Translations under genes and position numbers: made by a program
Notes under the pieces: model-generated
Databases searched by the model: none
Seen by the model: the letters and a program-made list of their open reading frames with translations, nothing else
Told to the model about the DNA's origin: nothing
Assembly (NCBI GenBank): GCA_965222335.1
Contig: OZ244944.1
Coordinates: 1,054,001 to 1,118,000 of the forward strand
Direction of reading: 5' to 3'
Origin: G965222335 sp965222335
GTDB lineage: Bacteria > Pseudomonadota > Gammaproteobacteria > Pseudomonadales > Halieaceae
DNA: 64,000 nucleotides
Part shown: piece after piece, positions 35,983 through 44,907 of the stretch
Layout: every line of letters begins with the position of its first letter
Numbering within the stretch: position 1 is the stretch's first letter

Positions 35983-37896
35983 CTAGTCTTCGCCACTGCG
36001 TACGGCTTCCTCGAGGATGAGGTCGCGACGGGCGAGAATCGCCTCGATCTGGTCCGGGTGCAGGTAGTCACCCAGGGCTTGTGTCAGGCTCGCCTCTTCG
36101 AGGGCGGAAAGACGACCATAAAGCAGGTCGGAAACCAGCAACTCAACCTTGCGTAACTGCTGCGGACGCCGCTCGGTGGAACGAAATGCGAGGCTGTGAT
36201 CGATCAGGCGCAGCATAAAGTCGCCCCGGTTCCAGAGTATATTGGTCAGGTTGCGGTCGTCGTTGTGAATCAGGATATCGAACACAAAGCGCAGCCTGTA
36301 CTGCTCGGACTGTTTGCAGTAACCGCCAAAGGGCAGTTCTTCTTCCAGCCGGTCCCGTTCGTTAATCGCATCCGCCACCCAGTCGGACAGCGCCCCGGGT
36401 TTACCCTCGACCTCGCCCAGCACCGCGGTCGGCACCAACTGCAGGTCCAGCAAGCGGTCCAGCTTGTAGGCGGCCACGTCGTACTGGTAACGGTCGCTGT
36501 CGTTGTAGCGCCGGCTGACGTAGACGTTGCGCTTCTCGATACCCGGATCCGTATCCTCGTACTTGAACACCGCGTCGTTGGTCACCCCGTCCCGGGCCTG
36601 GGTAACCCGCTTGGGCTTGGTCACGCCCGTGCCGATGGCCTTTACCGCAACGACTTCGGCGCTGCGCATAAAGTCTTCCAGTTCGGCGTCGCTCATGCCG
36701 GACAATTCCCGGGACAGGACCCGGGTTTCCGCCACCGGCTGCGCCTGCTCGCCGGCGCCCAGGTAGTGCACCCAGCTGCGCTCACCGTCGATCACCAGGG
36801 CCGAGGCGCGCCCCTGGTAAACACTTTTCAGCATCCCCGTGTCCAGGCGCAGGGCCAGGCCGTCCATGCGCTGGTGAACGTCGCCACCGGTCGGCGTGTG
36901 TCCCATCACCAGCTGGCGCGCGCCCACGCGCTTGAGGAAGGTTTCCGTGTTCCAGGATTCTGCGTAGGGGTGACAAAGGGCCGTGCCCCGGTACCAGTTG
37001 ACGCTGTCCTCGCTGAACACCATAAAGCGCTGGGCGTCGAACACCACCTGCAGCGGCTCGAACCAGTCCGGGCGCACCACGCTGTTGGCGACATGCTCCT
37101 CCGCCGCGCGATTGAGGTAGGCGAGGCGGTCGTGATAGCCCACATGCCATGGCATCGCGCCGGCAGCGCGCAACTGCGTCATGCTGTCGAGGAACTGGCG
37201 CAGCTCGTCCTTGAGCTGGGTATTGATCTCATCGATGCTGTTCATCGCCAGGGACTTGACGATGCCGCCGTGCATGTACACGCGGTCATTGACCCTGATC
37301 ACGAAGGGCTGCTGCAGCAGCCAGCGGCCCAGGGCGCCGTCGGGTGCATAGGCCTTGCGCAGGGCCACGAAACCCGGCGGGTAGGCATCGGCAAAGGCGG
37401 CCCGCGCAGCCGCTTCCTCAAGCCCGGCGTGGTCCTTGCGGTACCCCTCCCACAGCGCCTCGCGCTCAGGGTCGGTTTCATCGTCGGCGAAGGCGGCATA
37501 TTCCTCGGCCGAGACGTAGCGCAGGTCCCCGCTCATCACCATGACCTCGTGATTTCCCAGGGTCATGTGCACGCCGCCGCCGGCTTCGCGAGCCTGGGTC
37601 TGCAGGCGCATCATCAGCTCCACCACCTGGCGCGAGCCGGGGCCGCGATCGATCAGGTCGCCGGTGGAAATCAGCTGGGTGCGCCCGCCTATCCACTGCT
37701 CATCACTGTCGATAATTTCGAGCTCACGCAACAGTGCGGTCCAGTCAGCAAAGGCGCCGTGCACGTCTGCGAAGGCCACCACGCGGGCGTCCGTGTCGAT
37801 TTCATAGGCCGTGCTGGCCGGTGCCCAAAGCACCCCCAGTACCAGTATCCATGCCCAGGCTCTTGTGCGCATGCCGCTTTTCACGCTTTGCCGCAT
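35983..37896 (-). CDS. Exported metallophosphatase fused to a FAM20/HipA-like kinase domain
   Basis: 637 aa from ATG at 37896, with AGGAGG just upstream. Signal peptide 1-30 (WILVLGVLWAPASTAYE). Domain 1 (about 35-410) is a Shewanella-type PPP phosphatase: DVHG at 44-47, GDLIDRG at 79-85, GNHE at 114-117, MHGGIV, and MGHTPTGGDVH. Domain 2 (about 420-637) resembles FAM20/HipA-type kinases: a glycine loop AIGTGVTKPKR, VFK with Lys445, DVAAYKLDRLLDLQLVP like the FAM20 helix-C region, HNDDRNLTN at 544-552 (catalytic Asp, metal Asn) and IDHS with Asp566 in the DFG place. Both active sites look intact. Predicted periplasmic. Substrates unknown. Divergent from the helicase gene. Confidence 0.8.
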   Translation of the reverse strand: MRQSVKSGMRTRAWAWILVLGVLWAPASTAYEIDTDARVVAFADVHGAFADWTALLRELEIIDSDEQWIGGRTQLISTGDLIDRGPGSRQVVELMMRLQTQAREAGGGVHMTLGNHEVMVMSGDLRYVSAEEYAAFADDETDPEREALWEGYRKDHAGLEEAAARAAFADAYPPGFVALRKAYAPDGALGRWLLQQPFVIRVNDRVYMHGGIVKSLAMNSIDEINTQLKDELRQFLDSMTQLRAAGAMPWHVGYHDRLAYLNRAAEEHVANSVVRPDWFEPLQVVFDAQRFMVFSEDSVNWYRGTALCHPYAESWNTETFLKRVGARQLVMGHTPTGGDVHQRMDGLALRLDTGMLKSVYQGRASALVIDGERSWVHYLGAGEQAQPVAETRVLSRELSGMSDAELEDFMRSAEVVAVKAIGTGVTKPKRVTQARDGVTNDAVFKYEDTDPGIEKRNVYVSRRYNDSDRYQYDVAAYKLDRLLDLQLVPTAVLGEVEGKPGALSDWVADAINERDRLEEELPFGGYCKQSEQYRLRFVFDILIHNDDRNLTNILWNRGDFMLRLIDHSLAFRSTERRPQQLRKVELLVSDLLYGRLSALEEASLTQALGDYLHPDQIEAILARRDLILEEAVRSGED

Positions 37897-38012
37897 ATTA
37901 CCTCCTGCTCCAATTGGATTTGATTCTAGCCGACAAAGTCTCATCCTGCCGCCCGGTTCGGGGGGCGCTTGGGATACAATGGCCCCCTGTATCAATACCG
38001 GGAACCACCATC

Positions 38013-39344
38013 GTGCTCAATGACCTGAACCTGGATCGCCGCCTGCGCCTGGCCCTGGACGAACTCGCCCTGGCTGAAGCCACCGAGGTCCAGCAGCAGG
38101 TGATACCCCTCGCCCTCGCCGGCGGCGACCTAAAGGTCTCGGCGCAGACCGGCAGCGGCAAGACCCTGGCCTACCTGGTGCCCCTGGTCCAGCAACTGCT
38201 GACCCGCGAGGCACCCGCCAGGGCCGGCACCCTTGCCCTGGTCCTGGTACCCACCCGCGAACTGGCGCGGCAGGTGCTGAAGCAGACCCGGCAGGTGATC
38301 AACAAGTGCGAATTGCAGGTCGCGGCTATTACCGGCGGCGCGGATTTCAAGTACCAGCGCTCACTGCTGCGCCAGAACCCGGAGATCCTGGTCGCGACAC
38401 CGGGTCGCCTGCTGGAACACTGCGAGAAAGGCAGCGCCGACCTGGCCGCCCTTCAGCATCTGGTGCTGGACGAGGCCGACCGCATGCTGGATATGGGCTT
38501 TCGCGACGACGTAATCAAACTCGCCGGGTTTTGCAGCGCCCAGAGACAGACGCTGATGCTTTCGGCCACGCTGCGGGTCAAGGGTCTGGGTGAGTTGGGT
38601 CGCAGCTTGCTGCGCTACCCCCAGGCAGTGGCCGTGGGTGAACTGCGCCAGGCCCACGAGGCCATCCATCACCAGCGTATTCTCGCTGACAGCGCAGACC
38701 ACAAAAATGCCCTGCTGCTCGCCCTCCTGCAGCAGCAACCGGAGCGGCGCAGCCTGGTCTTCGCCAACAAGCGCAGTACCGCATCCCGCCTGGCCGGGCT
38801 GCTGCACCACCACGGCCTGCGCGCCGATTGCCTGCATGGCGAGATGAGTACCGAGGAGCGCAAGCGCGTGGTGACCGCCTTCACCGACGGCAAGATCACC
38901 GTACTCTGCGCGTCGGACCTGGCGGCCCGGGGGCTGGATGTCCCGGATATTGACACGGTGATCAACTACGATTTGCCTCACAGTGGCGACGACTATCTGC
39001 ACCGCAGCGGTCGCACCGGGCGCGCCGGGGCCAGCGGGCTGGCTATATCACTGGTGGACGCCAGCCAGTGGAACCTCATGGCCAGCATCCAGCGCTACCT
39101 GAAGATGGCCTTCGAGCCCCGGACGCTACCGGGGCTGAAAGCCCGCTATAGCGGACCGAAAAAAGTCAAAAGCTCCGGCAAGGCCGCCGGCGGCAAGAAG
39201 AAGACCGCTGGCGGGAGCAAACCGAAGCAGCGGGAGCGGGACCGCAAGAACAAGGGCAAGCCACGCAAGGCAGCGCCCGGAAACGGAGCTACCGGCACCA
39301 ATGACGGCACCGGCCCCCTGCTGAAAAAGAAACCTCGCGGCTAG
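38013..39344 (+). CDS. DEAD-box RNA helicase, RhlE/SrmB-like
   Basis: 443 aa from GTG at 38013; upstream frame to 37734 lies in the opposite phosphatase gene. Motifs in order: ATEVQQQVIPLALAGGD (Q motif), AQTGSGKT (about 44-51), PTRELA, TPGRLLE, LDEADRMLDMG (DEAD near 153), SATLR, LVFANKRSTASRLAGLL, ASDLAARGLDVPDI and HRSGRTGRAG. The last about 75 residues are Lys/Gly-rich and basic (GKAAGGKKKTAGG) and likely bind RNA. It remodels rRNA or mRNA with ATP. A TACAAT box at 37975-37980 could be its -10 element. Confidence 0.93.
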   Translation: MLNDLNLDRRLRLALDELALAEATEVQQQVIPLALAGGDLKVSAQTGSGKTLAYLVPLVQQLLTREAPARAGTLALVLVPTRELARQVLKQTRQVINKCELQVAAITGGADFKYQRSLLRQNPEILVATPGRLLEHCEKGSADLAALQHLVLDEADRMLDMGFRDDVIKLAGFCSAQRQTLMLSATLRVKGLGELGRSLLRYPQAVAVGELRQAHEAIHHQRILADSADHKNALLLALLQQQPERRSLVFANKRSTASRLAGLLHHHGLRADCLHGEMSTEERKRVVTAFTDGKITVLCASDLAARGLDVPDIDTVINYDLPHSGDDYLHRSGRTGRAGASGLAISLVDASQWNLMASIQRYLKMAFEPRTLPGLKARYSGPKKVKSSGKAAGGKKKTAGGSKPKQRERDRKNKGKPRKAAPGNGATGTNDGTGPLLKKKPRG

Positions 39345-39353
39345 CGGCCTGGC

Positions 39354-41417
39354 TCAGGCCTCTGCGGGCGCATAGCGCTCAAACCACGCGAGGATCGCCG
39401 CCACCTTGCCCAACAGCTGACTGGGGCGCTTGTAGATACCGTGTGAGGCCCCCGGCATCCTGACCATCGCCGTGTCCACGCCGCGGAGCTTCAGCGCCTG
39501 GTAATACTGCTCGGTTTCCGCCATTGGTGTACGCAGATCGGCTTCGCCCGTGAGCAGCATGGTCGGGGTCGTTACATTGCCCACCAGCGCCAGGGGTGAG
39601 CGCTGCCAGTAGGCCATCGGCGCCTCCCAGGGCATCTTCTCGAACCAGTACTGGGAGAAATAGGGCGCATTGTCCGCGGTCAGGACGAAACTCGCCCAGT
39701 TGATCACGGGCTTGGCCACCACCGCCGCGCGAAAACGGTCCGTGCTGCCCACAGTCCAGGCGGTCAGTACTCCGCCGCCGGAGCCACCGGTGATATACAG
39801 CTGTTCCGGGTCCACGTAGCCCTGCTCGATCACTGCATCCACCGCGGACATCAGGTCGTCATAGTCCTCGCTGGGATAATTGTGGTGGATCAGGTTGGCG
39901 AATTCTTCTCCATAGCTGGTGCTGCCCCGTGGATTGACATAAAGCACGACGTAGCCCGCGGCGGCGTAGAGCTGCACCTCGGCGGCAAAATGCGGCCCGT
40001 AGGCGGTGTGCGGCCCGCCGTGGATCTCCAGGATCAGGGGGTACTGCCGGTCGGCGGAGAAGCCGGGGGGCCTGGCCACCCAGGCCTGTATCTTGCGGCC
40101 GTCATGTGCGGATTCCAGCCACAGCTCTTCGACCTGGGCCAGTTCCCGGTGTTGCAGCAGATTGTCGTTGAGCTGCGTCACCCGCCGGTTGTCGCCGTCC
40201 TCGCCCACGGCCAGTTCCGCTGGCGACAGGGGGGTGCTTGCGGTGTAGGCATAGACTGCATCGCCGCCCACGGCAAAATCCGCCGAGGTATAGGGGCGCC
40301 CCAGGGACTTGCCGCCCAGGTCCCGCGCCATGACCTGCACATCGCCCGACAGCGTGGTGGCTGCAAGGACCGTGGCACCCTGGTCGTCGTACTGGACAAA
40401 CAGCCGGCGCCCGTCATCGGCCCACTGCACCGCACTGATGCTGCGATCGAGGTCCGCCAGCAGCTCGCGCCGCTGGGAGCCATCGCTGCGCATCAGGTAC
40501 AGGCGGTTGCGATGGTAGCTCATGCGCCTGTCGTCCCAGCCCAGGTAGGCGATCAACTCACCGTCGGGAGATACGGCCTGGCTGCCATCGGGACCCTGGC
40601 GATCGGTCAGCGCAGTAATCTCACCGTCCCCCAGGGACACCCGGTAGATATCCGTATTCATGATATTCATTTCCCAGTCCGGGTTGCGGTTGGCGGAGAC
40701 AAACAGCGACTCCCCGTCAGCGGACCAGGCGATGTCGCTATCGTGGTGAAAATCACCACGCGTTACCTGTCGCGGACTGCCGCCCTCCGCGGGAATGACA
40801 AATACGTGGGTAAAACCGGTGGGCCGGTCGCCCTTGCCGTCAGATCGATAGACCGTGCGATTGATCACCTGGGCGGGTGGTGCCCAGGTTGCGCCCTCGG
40901 GCTTGCGCGGCAATTGCCCCATGGTGGGCGGATCCTGGTGCACCAGCATGGAAAATGCCAGCCACTCGCCGTCCGGCGACCAGGCCAGCTTCTCCGGCTT
41001 CTGGGGCAGACGCGTCAACTGGGCCGTGCGCGCCGTGTCCAGCCAGCTGACGAACAGCTGCTGGCCGGCATCGTCCCTGTCCACATAGGCGACCCGGCTG
41101 TCGTCCGGGGAGAGTGCCGGCGAGCTGATGTTATTGGTCCCGGTAGTGATGGGGCGCTCTGCCCCCGTGTCCAGGTCCACCAGCCACAGGTTGGCGCGGG
41201 ATTTATCCTGCATGATGTCCATGCTGTGACGCAGGTAGAGCGCCTGTTCACCCTCGCCATCGACCAGCGGGTGACTGGCGTAGCGGAGCTGGAATACATC
41301 TTCGGGTGTGAATAGCGGCGCGGCCTGCATTGGCGCGGCCTGCATTGGCGCGGCCTGAACCGGTGAGACCAGTGCCACTGCCATGGCCACAGCCGTCAAT
41401 CTGAGGGTCGTACGCAT
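39354..41417 (-). CDS. Secreted S9-family prolyl oligopeptidase-like serine peptidase
   Basis: 687 aa. AAGGAG precedes the ATG. A signal peptide (1-22) is followed by three MQAAP repeats (residues about 23-37). The N-terminal beta-propeller has TolB/PD40 repeats: ISSPALSPDDSRVAYVDR, LAWSPDGEWLAFS, IAWSADGESLFVS. The C-terminal hydrolase carries the Ser in TGGSGGG (near 544), Asp in TGEADLRTP (near 628) and His in GASHGIY (near 656). It degrades oligopeptides in the periplasm or outside. Adjacent to but divergent from prlC. Convergent with the helicase. Confidence 0.93.
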   Translation of the reverse strand: MRTTLRLTAVAMAVALVSPVQAAPMQAAPMQAAPLFTPEDVFQLRYASHPLVDGEGEQALYLRHSMDIMQDKSRANLWLVDLDTGAERPITTGTNNISSPALSPDDSRVAYVDRDDAGQQLFVSWLDTARTAQLTRLPQKPEKLAWSPDGEWLAFSMLVHQDPPTMGQLPRKPEGATWAPPAQVINRTVYRSDGKGDRPTGFTHVFVIPAEGGSPRQVTRGDFHHDSDIAWSADGESLFVSANRNPDWEMNIMNTDIYRVSLGDGEITALTDRQGPDGSQAVSPDGELIAYLGWDDRRMSYHRNRLYLMRSDGSQRRELLADLDRSISAVQWADDGRRLFVQYDDQGATVLAATTLSGDVQVMARDLGGKSLGRPYTSADFAVGGDAVYAYTASTPLSPAELAVGEDGDNRRVTQLNDNLLQHRELAQVEELWLESAHDGRKIQAWVARPPGFSADRQYPLILEIHGGPHTAYGPHFAAEVQLYAAAGYVVLYVNPRGSTSYGEEFANLIHHNYPSEDYDDLMSAVDAVIEQGYVDPEQLYITGGSGGGVLTAWTVGSTDRFRAAVVAKPVINWASFVLTADNAPYFSQYWFEKMPWEAPMAYWQRSPLALVGNVTTPTMLLTGEADLRTPMAETEQYYQALKLRGVDTAMVRMPGASHGIYKRPSQLLGKVAAILAWFERYAPAEA
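41317..41361. repeat. Three 15-bp repeats encoding MQAAP in the S9 peptidase
   Basis: GGCGCGGCCTGCATT at 41317-41331 and 41332-41346, and GGCGCGGCCTGAACC at 41347-41361. On the minus strand they give Met-Gln-Ala-Ala-Pro in tandem directly after the signal-peptide region. The unit is a multiple of three, so slippage would change the linker length without breaking the gene. Confidence 0.9.
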
Positions 41418-41493
41418 TACTTCTCCTTGTTGAATTCAGTTACCATATCGCGCTGACAATTTTCCCATCACCGAGTCGAGGCACCCCCACACC

Positions 41494-43527
41494 ATGACCA
41501 ACCCGCTGCTCGAAGACCTCCATCTGCCACCTTTCTCACGCATCCGGCCGGAACACGTCGAGCCCGCGGTGCGCAGCCTGATCGAGCGCAACAAAACCGC
41601 CATCGAGGAGCTGCTTGCTGCCGGCTCAGCGCCGGACTGGGAGGGGGTTTTACAGCCCCTGGAGGATCTGGAGGACGACCTGCAGCGCTGCTGGTCGCCG
41701 GTCTCACACCTGAACGGGGTCATGAACAGCGACGAGCTTCGCGAGGCATACAATGCCTGCCTGCCCATGCTGTCGGAGTATAACACCTGGATCGGCCAGC
41801 ATCGCGGGCTGTTCGAGGCTTACTCCGCGATCGCCGCGGGCGACGAGTACCGCCAGCTGGATGCGGCTCAGCGCAAGGCCATCGACAACGCCCTGCGCGA
41901 CTTTCACCTGGCGGGCGTGTCCCTGCCGGCGGCACAGCAGCAACGCTACGGCGAGCTGCAACAGCGGCTGTCGGAGCTGGGCAGCAAGTTCAGCGAGAAT
42001 GTGCTGGACGCGACGCATGGCTGGAGCCGGGAGGCGACGGCGGATGAACTGTCCGGCCTACCCGACTCGGCACTTGAAAGCGCGCGCCAGGCGGCCCGAG
42101 AAGCGGGCCGGGGGGAGTACCTGCTGACCCTGGACCTGCCCTCGGTACTGCCGGTCATGACCTTCTGCGACAATGCCGCCCTGCGCGAAGAAGTCTATCT
42201 GGCGAATGCCACGCGGGCCTCGGACCAGGGCCCCCAGGCCGGTGAGTGGGACAATACCGACAACATGCACCAGATCCTGGACCTGCGTCGGGAACTGGCG
42301 CAGCTGCTGGGCTTCGACGATTACGCCTCACTCTCCCTGGCCACCAAGATGGCCGAAACACCGGGGCAGGTGATCGACTTCCTGCAGCAGCTGGTGCAGC
42401 ACGCCCGCCCCCAGGCGGAGAAGGAGTGGCAGGAACTGTGCGACTACGCCCGTGAGCAGCACGGGGTGGACAGACTGAATGCCTGGGACGTCGCGTACTA
42501 CAGCGAAAAACTTAAGCAGTCACGCTACGAGGTATCCCAGGAGGATATCCGCCCCTACCTTCCGGTTAACCGGGTACTGCAGGGGCTGTTCGAGCTGGTC
42601 GAGCGCCTCTACGATGTGCAGGTCGCCGAGGTTGAGGAATTCGACAGCTATCACCCGGATGTGCAGCTGTTCGAGATCCGGCGGGCGGGACAACCGGTAG
42701 CCATGTTCTACCTCGACCTTTACGCCCGCGCGCACAAGAACGGCGGCGCCTGGATGGCCGACTGCCGGGTGCGCCGCCGCCGCGGTGACGGCCTGCAGCT
42801 GCCGGTGGCCTTCCTGGTCTGCAACTTCACCCCGCCCGTGGGCACCAAGCCCTGCCTGCTCACCGAGGACGAATTCACCACCCTGTTCCACGAATTCGGT
42901 CACGGCCTGCACCACATGCTCACGCAGCAGCAGGTCGCCGCGGTGTCCGGGATTAACGGGGTGGCATGGGACGCGGTTGAACTCCCCAGCCAGTTTCTGG
43001 AGAACTGGTGTTACGAACCAGAGGCCCTGGCCTTTATCACCGGCCACTTCGAAACTGGCGAGCCGCTGCCGCAGGCCTTGCTGGACAAGATGCTCGCCGC
43101 GAAAAATTTTCAGTCGGCGATGATGATGGTGCGGCAGCTGGAGTTCTCGCTGTTCGACTTCCGCCTGCACCAGGAGTGGGGTGGTAGCCAGAGCATCACG
43201 GTGCAGGGCCTGCTGGACGAGGTCCGCCAGCAGGTCGCGGTGATCATCCCGCCGGCCTACAACCGCTTCCAGAACAGTTTTGCACACATCTTCGCGGGGG
43301 GTTACGCAGCGGGCTACTACAGCTACAAATGGGCCGAGGTGCTTTCGGCGGACGCCTATTCCCGCTTCGAGGAAGAAGGCATCTTCAATCCCGCTACCGG
43401 TGCCGATTTCCGCGACAAGGTGCTTGCCGTGGGCGGCTCCCAGGACGCCAGGGACCTGTTCGTGGCCTTCCGCGGGCGGGAGCCAGAGGTCGCCGCCCTG
43501 CTGCGCCACAACGGCATCGCCGCCTAG
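41494..43527 (+). CDS. prlC: Oligopeptidase A (M3 zinc metallopeptidase)
   Basis: 677 aa. N-terminal PLLEDLHLPPFSRIRPEHVEPAV is the OpdA/PrlC start; the zinc motif FHEFGHGLHHML has HEFGH near residues 465-469, with the downstream Glu in VELPSQFLENWCYE. The C-terminal SYKWAEVLSADAYSRFEEEG is family-typical. It breaks down signal peptides and other oligopeptides in the cytoplasm. The stop codon TAG lends its last base to the 15-bp repeat array that separates it from the convergent pterin gene. Confidence 0.96.
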   Translation: MTNPLLEDLHLPPFSRIRPEHVEPAVRSLIERNKTAIEELLAAGSAPDWEGVLQPLEDLEDDLQRCWSPVSHLNGVMNSDELREAYNACLPMLSEYNTWIGQHRGLFEAYSAIAAGDEYRQLDAAQRKAIDNALRDFHLAGVSLPAAQQQRYGELQQRLSELGSKFSENVLDATHGWSREATADELSGLPDSALESARQAAREAGRGEYLLTLDLPSVLPVMTFCDNAALREEVYLANATRASDQGPQAGEWDNTDNMHQILDLRRELAQLLGFDDYASLSLATKMAETPGQVIDFLQQLVQHARPQAEKEWQELCDYAREQHGVDRLNAWDVAYYSEKLKQSRYEVSQEDIRPYLPVNRVLQGLFELVERLYDVQVAEVEEFDSYHPDVQLFEIRRAGQPVAMFYLDLYARAHKNGGAWMADCRVRRRRGDGLQLPVAFLVCNFTPPVGTKPCLLTEDEFTTLFHEFGHGLHHMLTQQQVAAVSGINGVAWDAVELPSQFLENWCYEPEALAFITGHFETGEPLPQALLDKMLAAKNFQSAMMMVRQLEFSLFDFRLHQEWGGSQSITVQGLLDEVRQQVAVIIPPAYNRFQNSFAHIFAGGYAAGYYSYKWAEVLSADAYSRFEEEGIFNPATGADFRDKVLAVGGSQDARDLFVAFRGREPEVAALLRHNGIAA

Positions 43528-43586
43528 GTCAGGCGGCCTGCGTTCAGGCGGCCTGCGATCAGGCGGCCTGCGCTCAGGCGGCCCGC
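43527..43586. repeat. Four-unit 15-bp tandem array GNTCAGGCGGCCTGC between convergent genes
   Basis: Units at 43527-43541, 43542-43556, 43557-43571 and 43572-43586. The second base is G, T, A and C in turn; otherwise units 1-3 are identical and unit 4 has one change (CCCGC for CCTGC). Each unit holds a near-palindrome CAGGC-G-GCCTG. Unit 1 takes in the last base of the prlC stop and unit 4 carries the stop of the pterin gene, so the array spans both gene ends exactly. Confidence 0.95.
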
Positions 43587-44059
43587 CGCCAGCTGGCGCA
43601 GCCCTTCTGCCCCGGACCCGAGGCCACGCACAGATCCACCTCGCGCAGGTCCTCACCCTCGGACAGGGACAGGAGCTTGCCCAGCAAGTAGTGGGAGAAC
43701 TCCTCCACGGTGGCATTGACGATGGGCAGCACCAGCGTGTCGCTGCGCAGGAAGAACATTTCATCGGCGGCGAACTGCACCCGGTAAAACGCCCCTTCCA
43801 CCTCGATGGCCTGGTGCGGCGAGTCCGCCGCCAGCACCATGTACTCGTCCAGCTCATCGCAGAGCTGCTTGAGCCGTCCCTTGTAGACGTTGTAATCCGC
43901 GGAAAATCCGTTGTCCCCCATAGGGGCAACAATCCGCGCCGATACCGAATAATTGTGCCCGTGCAGGCGCTCGCGCTCCCCGGCACTGAAGATGGTGTAA
44001 TGCGCGGCGGAGAACTTGTGGCTCTCCTTGTCGATGTACAGGGTGGTGAGTCGCTCCAT
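43574..44059 (-). CDS. 6-pyruvoyl-tetrahydropterin synthase family protein, PTPS-III type
   Basis: 161 aa. T-fold zinc enzyme: His20 in FSAAH, then ERLHGHNYSV with His33 and His35 as the other zinc ligands. QueD and mammalian PTPS carry a catalytic Cys four residues before HGH; here that position is Arg31-side sequence and a Glu (Glu30) stands three before, giving ExxHGH, the PTPS-III signature linked to folate synthesis in place of FolB. Distal Asp/His residues (AADSPHQAIE) are present. The protein is longer than QueD (about 120 aa). The C-terminal Ala-Ala and stop come from a repeat unit. A divergent SDR gene lies 141 bases away. Confidence 0.83.
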   Translation of the reverse strand: MERLTTLYIDKESHKFSAAHYTIFSAGERERLHGHNYSVSARIVAPMGDNGFSADYNVYKGRLKQLCDELDEYMVLAADSPHQAIEVEGAFYRVQFAADEMFFLRSDTLVLPIVNATVEEFSHYLLGKLLSLSEGEDLREVDLCVASGPGQKGCASWRRAA

Positions 44060-44200
44060 GGCTGTATTGTTGCGGTTGTCGCCGGGTATGACAAGCCGCG
44101 GTCACTGCAGCTGCGAGACAACTGCGCTATGATCTCACGCAGCAACGCAATCATGGACGCTGCGGATCGCGCCGGGGCGACGAACAGACAGGGGCAATCT

Positions 44201-44902
44201 ATGCAAACCGCTATCATTACCGGTGCCAGTGTCGGCATCGGCCGGGCTACCGCCGCGCGCTTTGTCGCCGACGGCTTCCGGGTATACAACCTGTCACGCC
44301 GGGAGTGTCCCGAAGCCGGCGTGACCAACCTCGCCTGCGACCTCAGCCAGGATGCGGAGATCGAAGCCTGCTGCCAGGCGCTCGCCGAAGCCGTCGCCGC
44401 CAGTGACTCGGTAACCCTGATCCACAATGCGAGCCAGATGCGCAAGGACAGCACCCAGAGCTGCAGCAGCGACAACCTGCGCGAGGTGCTGGAAACCAAC
44501 GTGGTGGCGATCAGCAGCATCAATCAGCACCTGCTATCCCGGCTGCCCGCCTCTTCCAGCCTGCTGTATGTCGGCTCCACCCTCTCCGAGAAAGCCGTGG
44601 CGGGCTCCTTCAGCTATGTGCTCAGCAAACATGCCCAGCTGGGGATGATGCGCGCCTCCTGCCAGGACCTGATGGGGCGCGGCATTCACACTGCCCTTAT
44701 CTGCCCCGGTTTTACCGACACCGAGATGCTGCGCACCCATCTCGGCAATGACAGTGAGGTGATCGACAGTATCGCGGGGATGAACAGCTTTCAGCGACTG
44801 GTCGACCCCGCGGAGATTGCCGAGCTGTTGCACTGGGCCCATCACAACCCGGTGATCAACGGCGCGGTATTGCACGCCAATCTGGGCCAGCGAGAGTCCT
44901 GA
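44201..44902 (+). CDS. SDR oxidoreductase, sepiapterin-reductase-like candidate
   Basis: 233 aa from ATG at 44201; the longer frame reaches back into prlC and is rejected. Cofactor motif ITGASVGIG, VTLIHNAS, Ser in YVGSTLS, YxxxK in FSYVLSKHA, and GIHTALICPGFTDTEML. Sequence order (NNL-like ETNVVAISSINQHLL) resembles sepiapterin reductases and YueD-like benzil reductases. Next to a pterin synthase family gene, a pterin substrate is attractive but unproven. Directly followed by yhhQ (5-base gap). Confidence 0.87.
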   Translation: MQTAIITGASVGIGRATAARFVADGFRVYNLSRRECPEAGVTNLACDLSQDAEIEACCQALAEAVAASDSVTLIHNASQMRKDSTQSCSSDNLREVLETNVVAISSINQHLLSRLPASSSLLYVGSTLSEKAVAGSFSYVLSKHAQLGMMRASCQDLMGRGIHTALICPGFTDTEMLRTHLGNDSEVIDSIAGMNSFQRLVDPAEIAELLHWAHHNPVINGAVLHANLGQRES

Positions 44903-44907
44903 GGGGC

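Noticed and set aside
43528..43573. Strong Rho-independent terminator between prlC and the pterin gene
   Set aside because: Palindromic units exist but no T-run follows on either strand.
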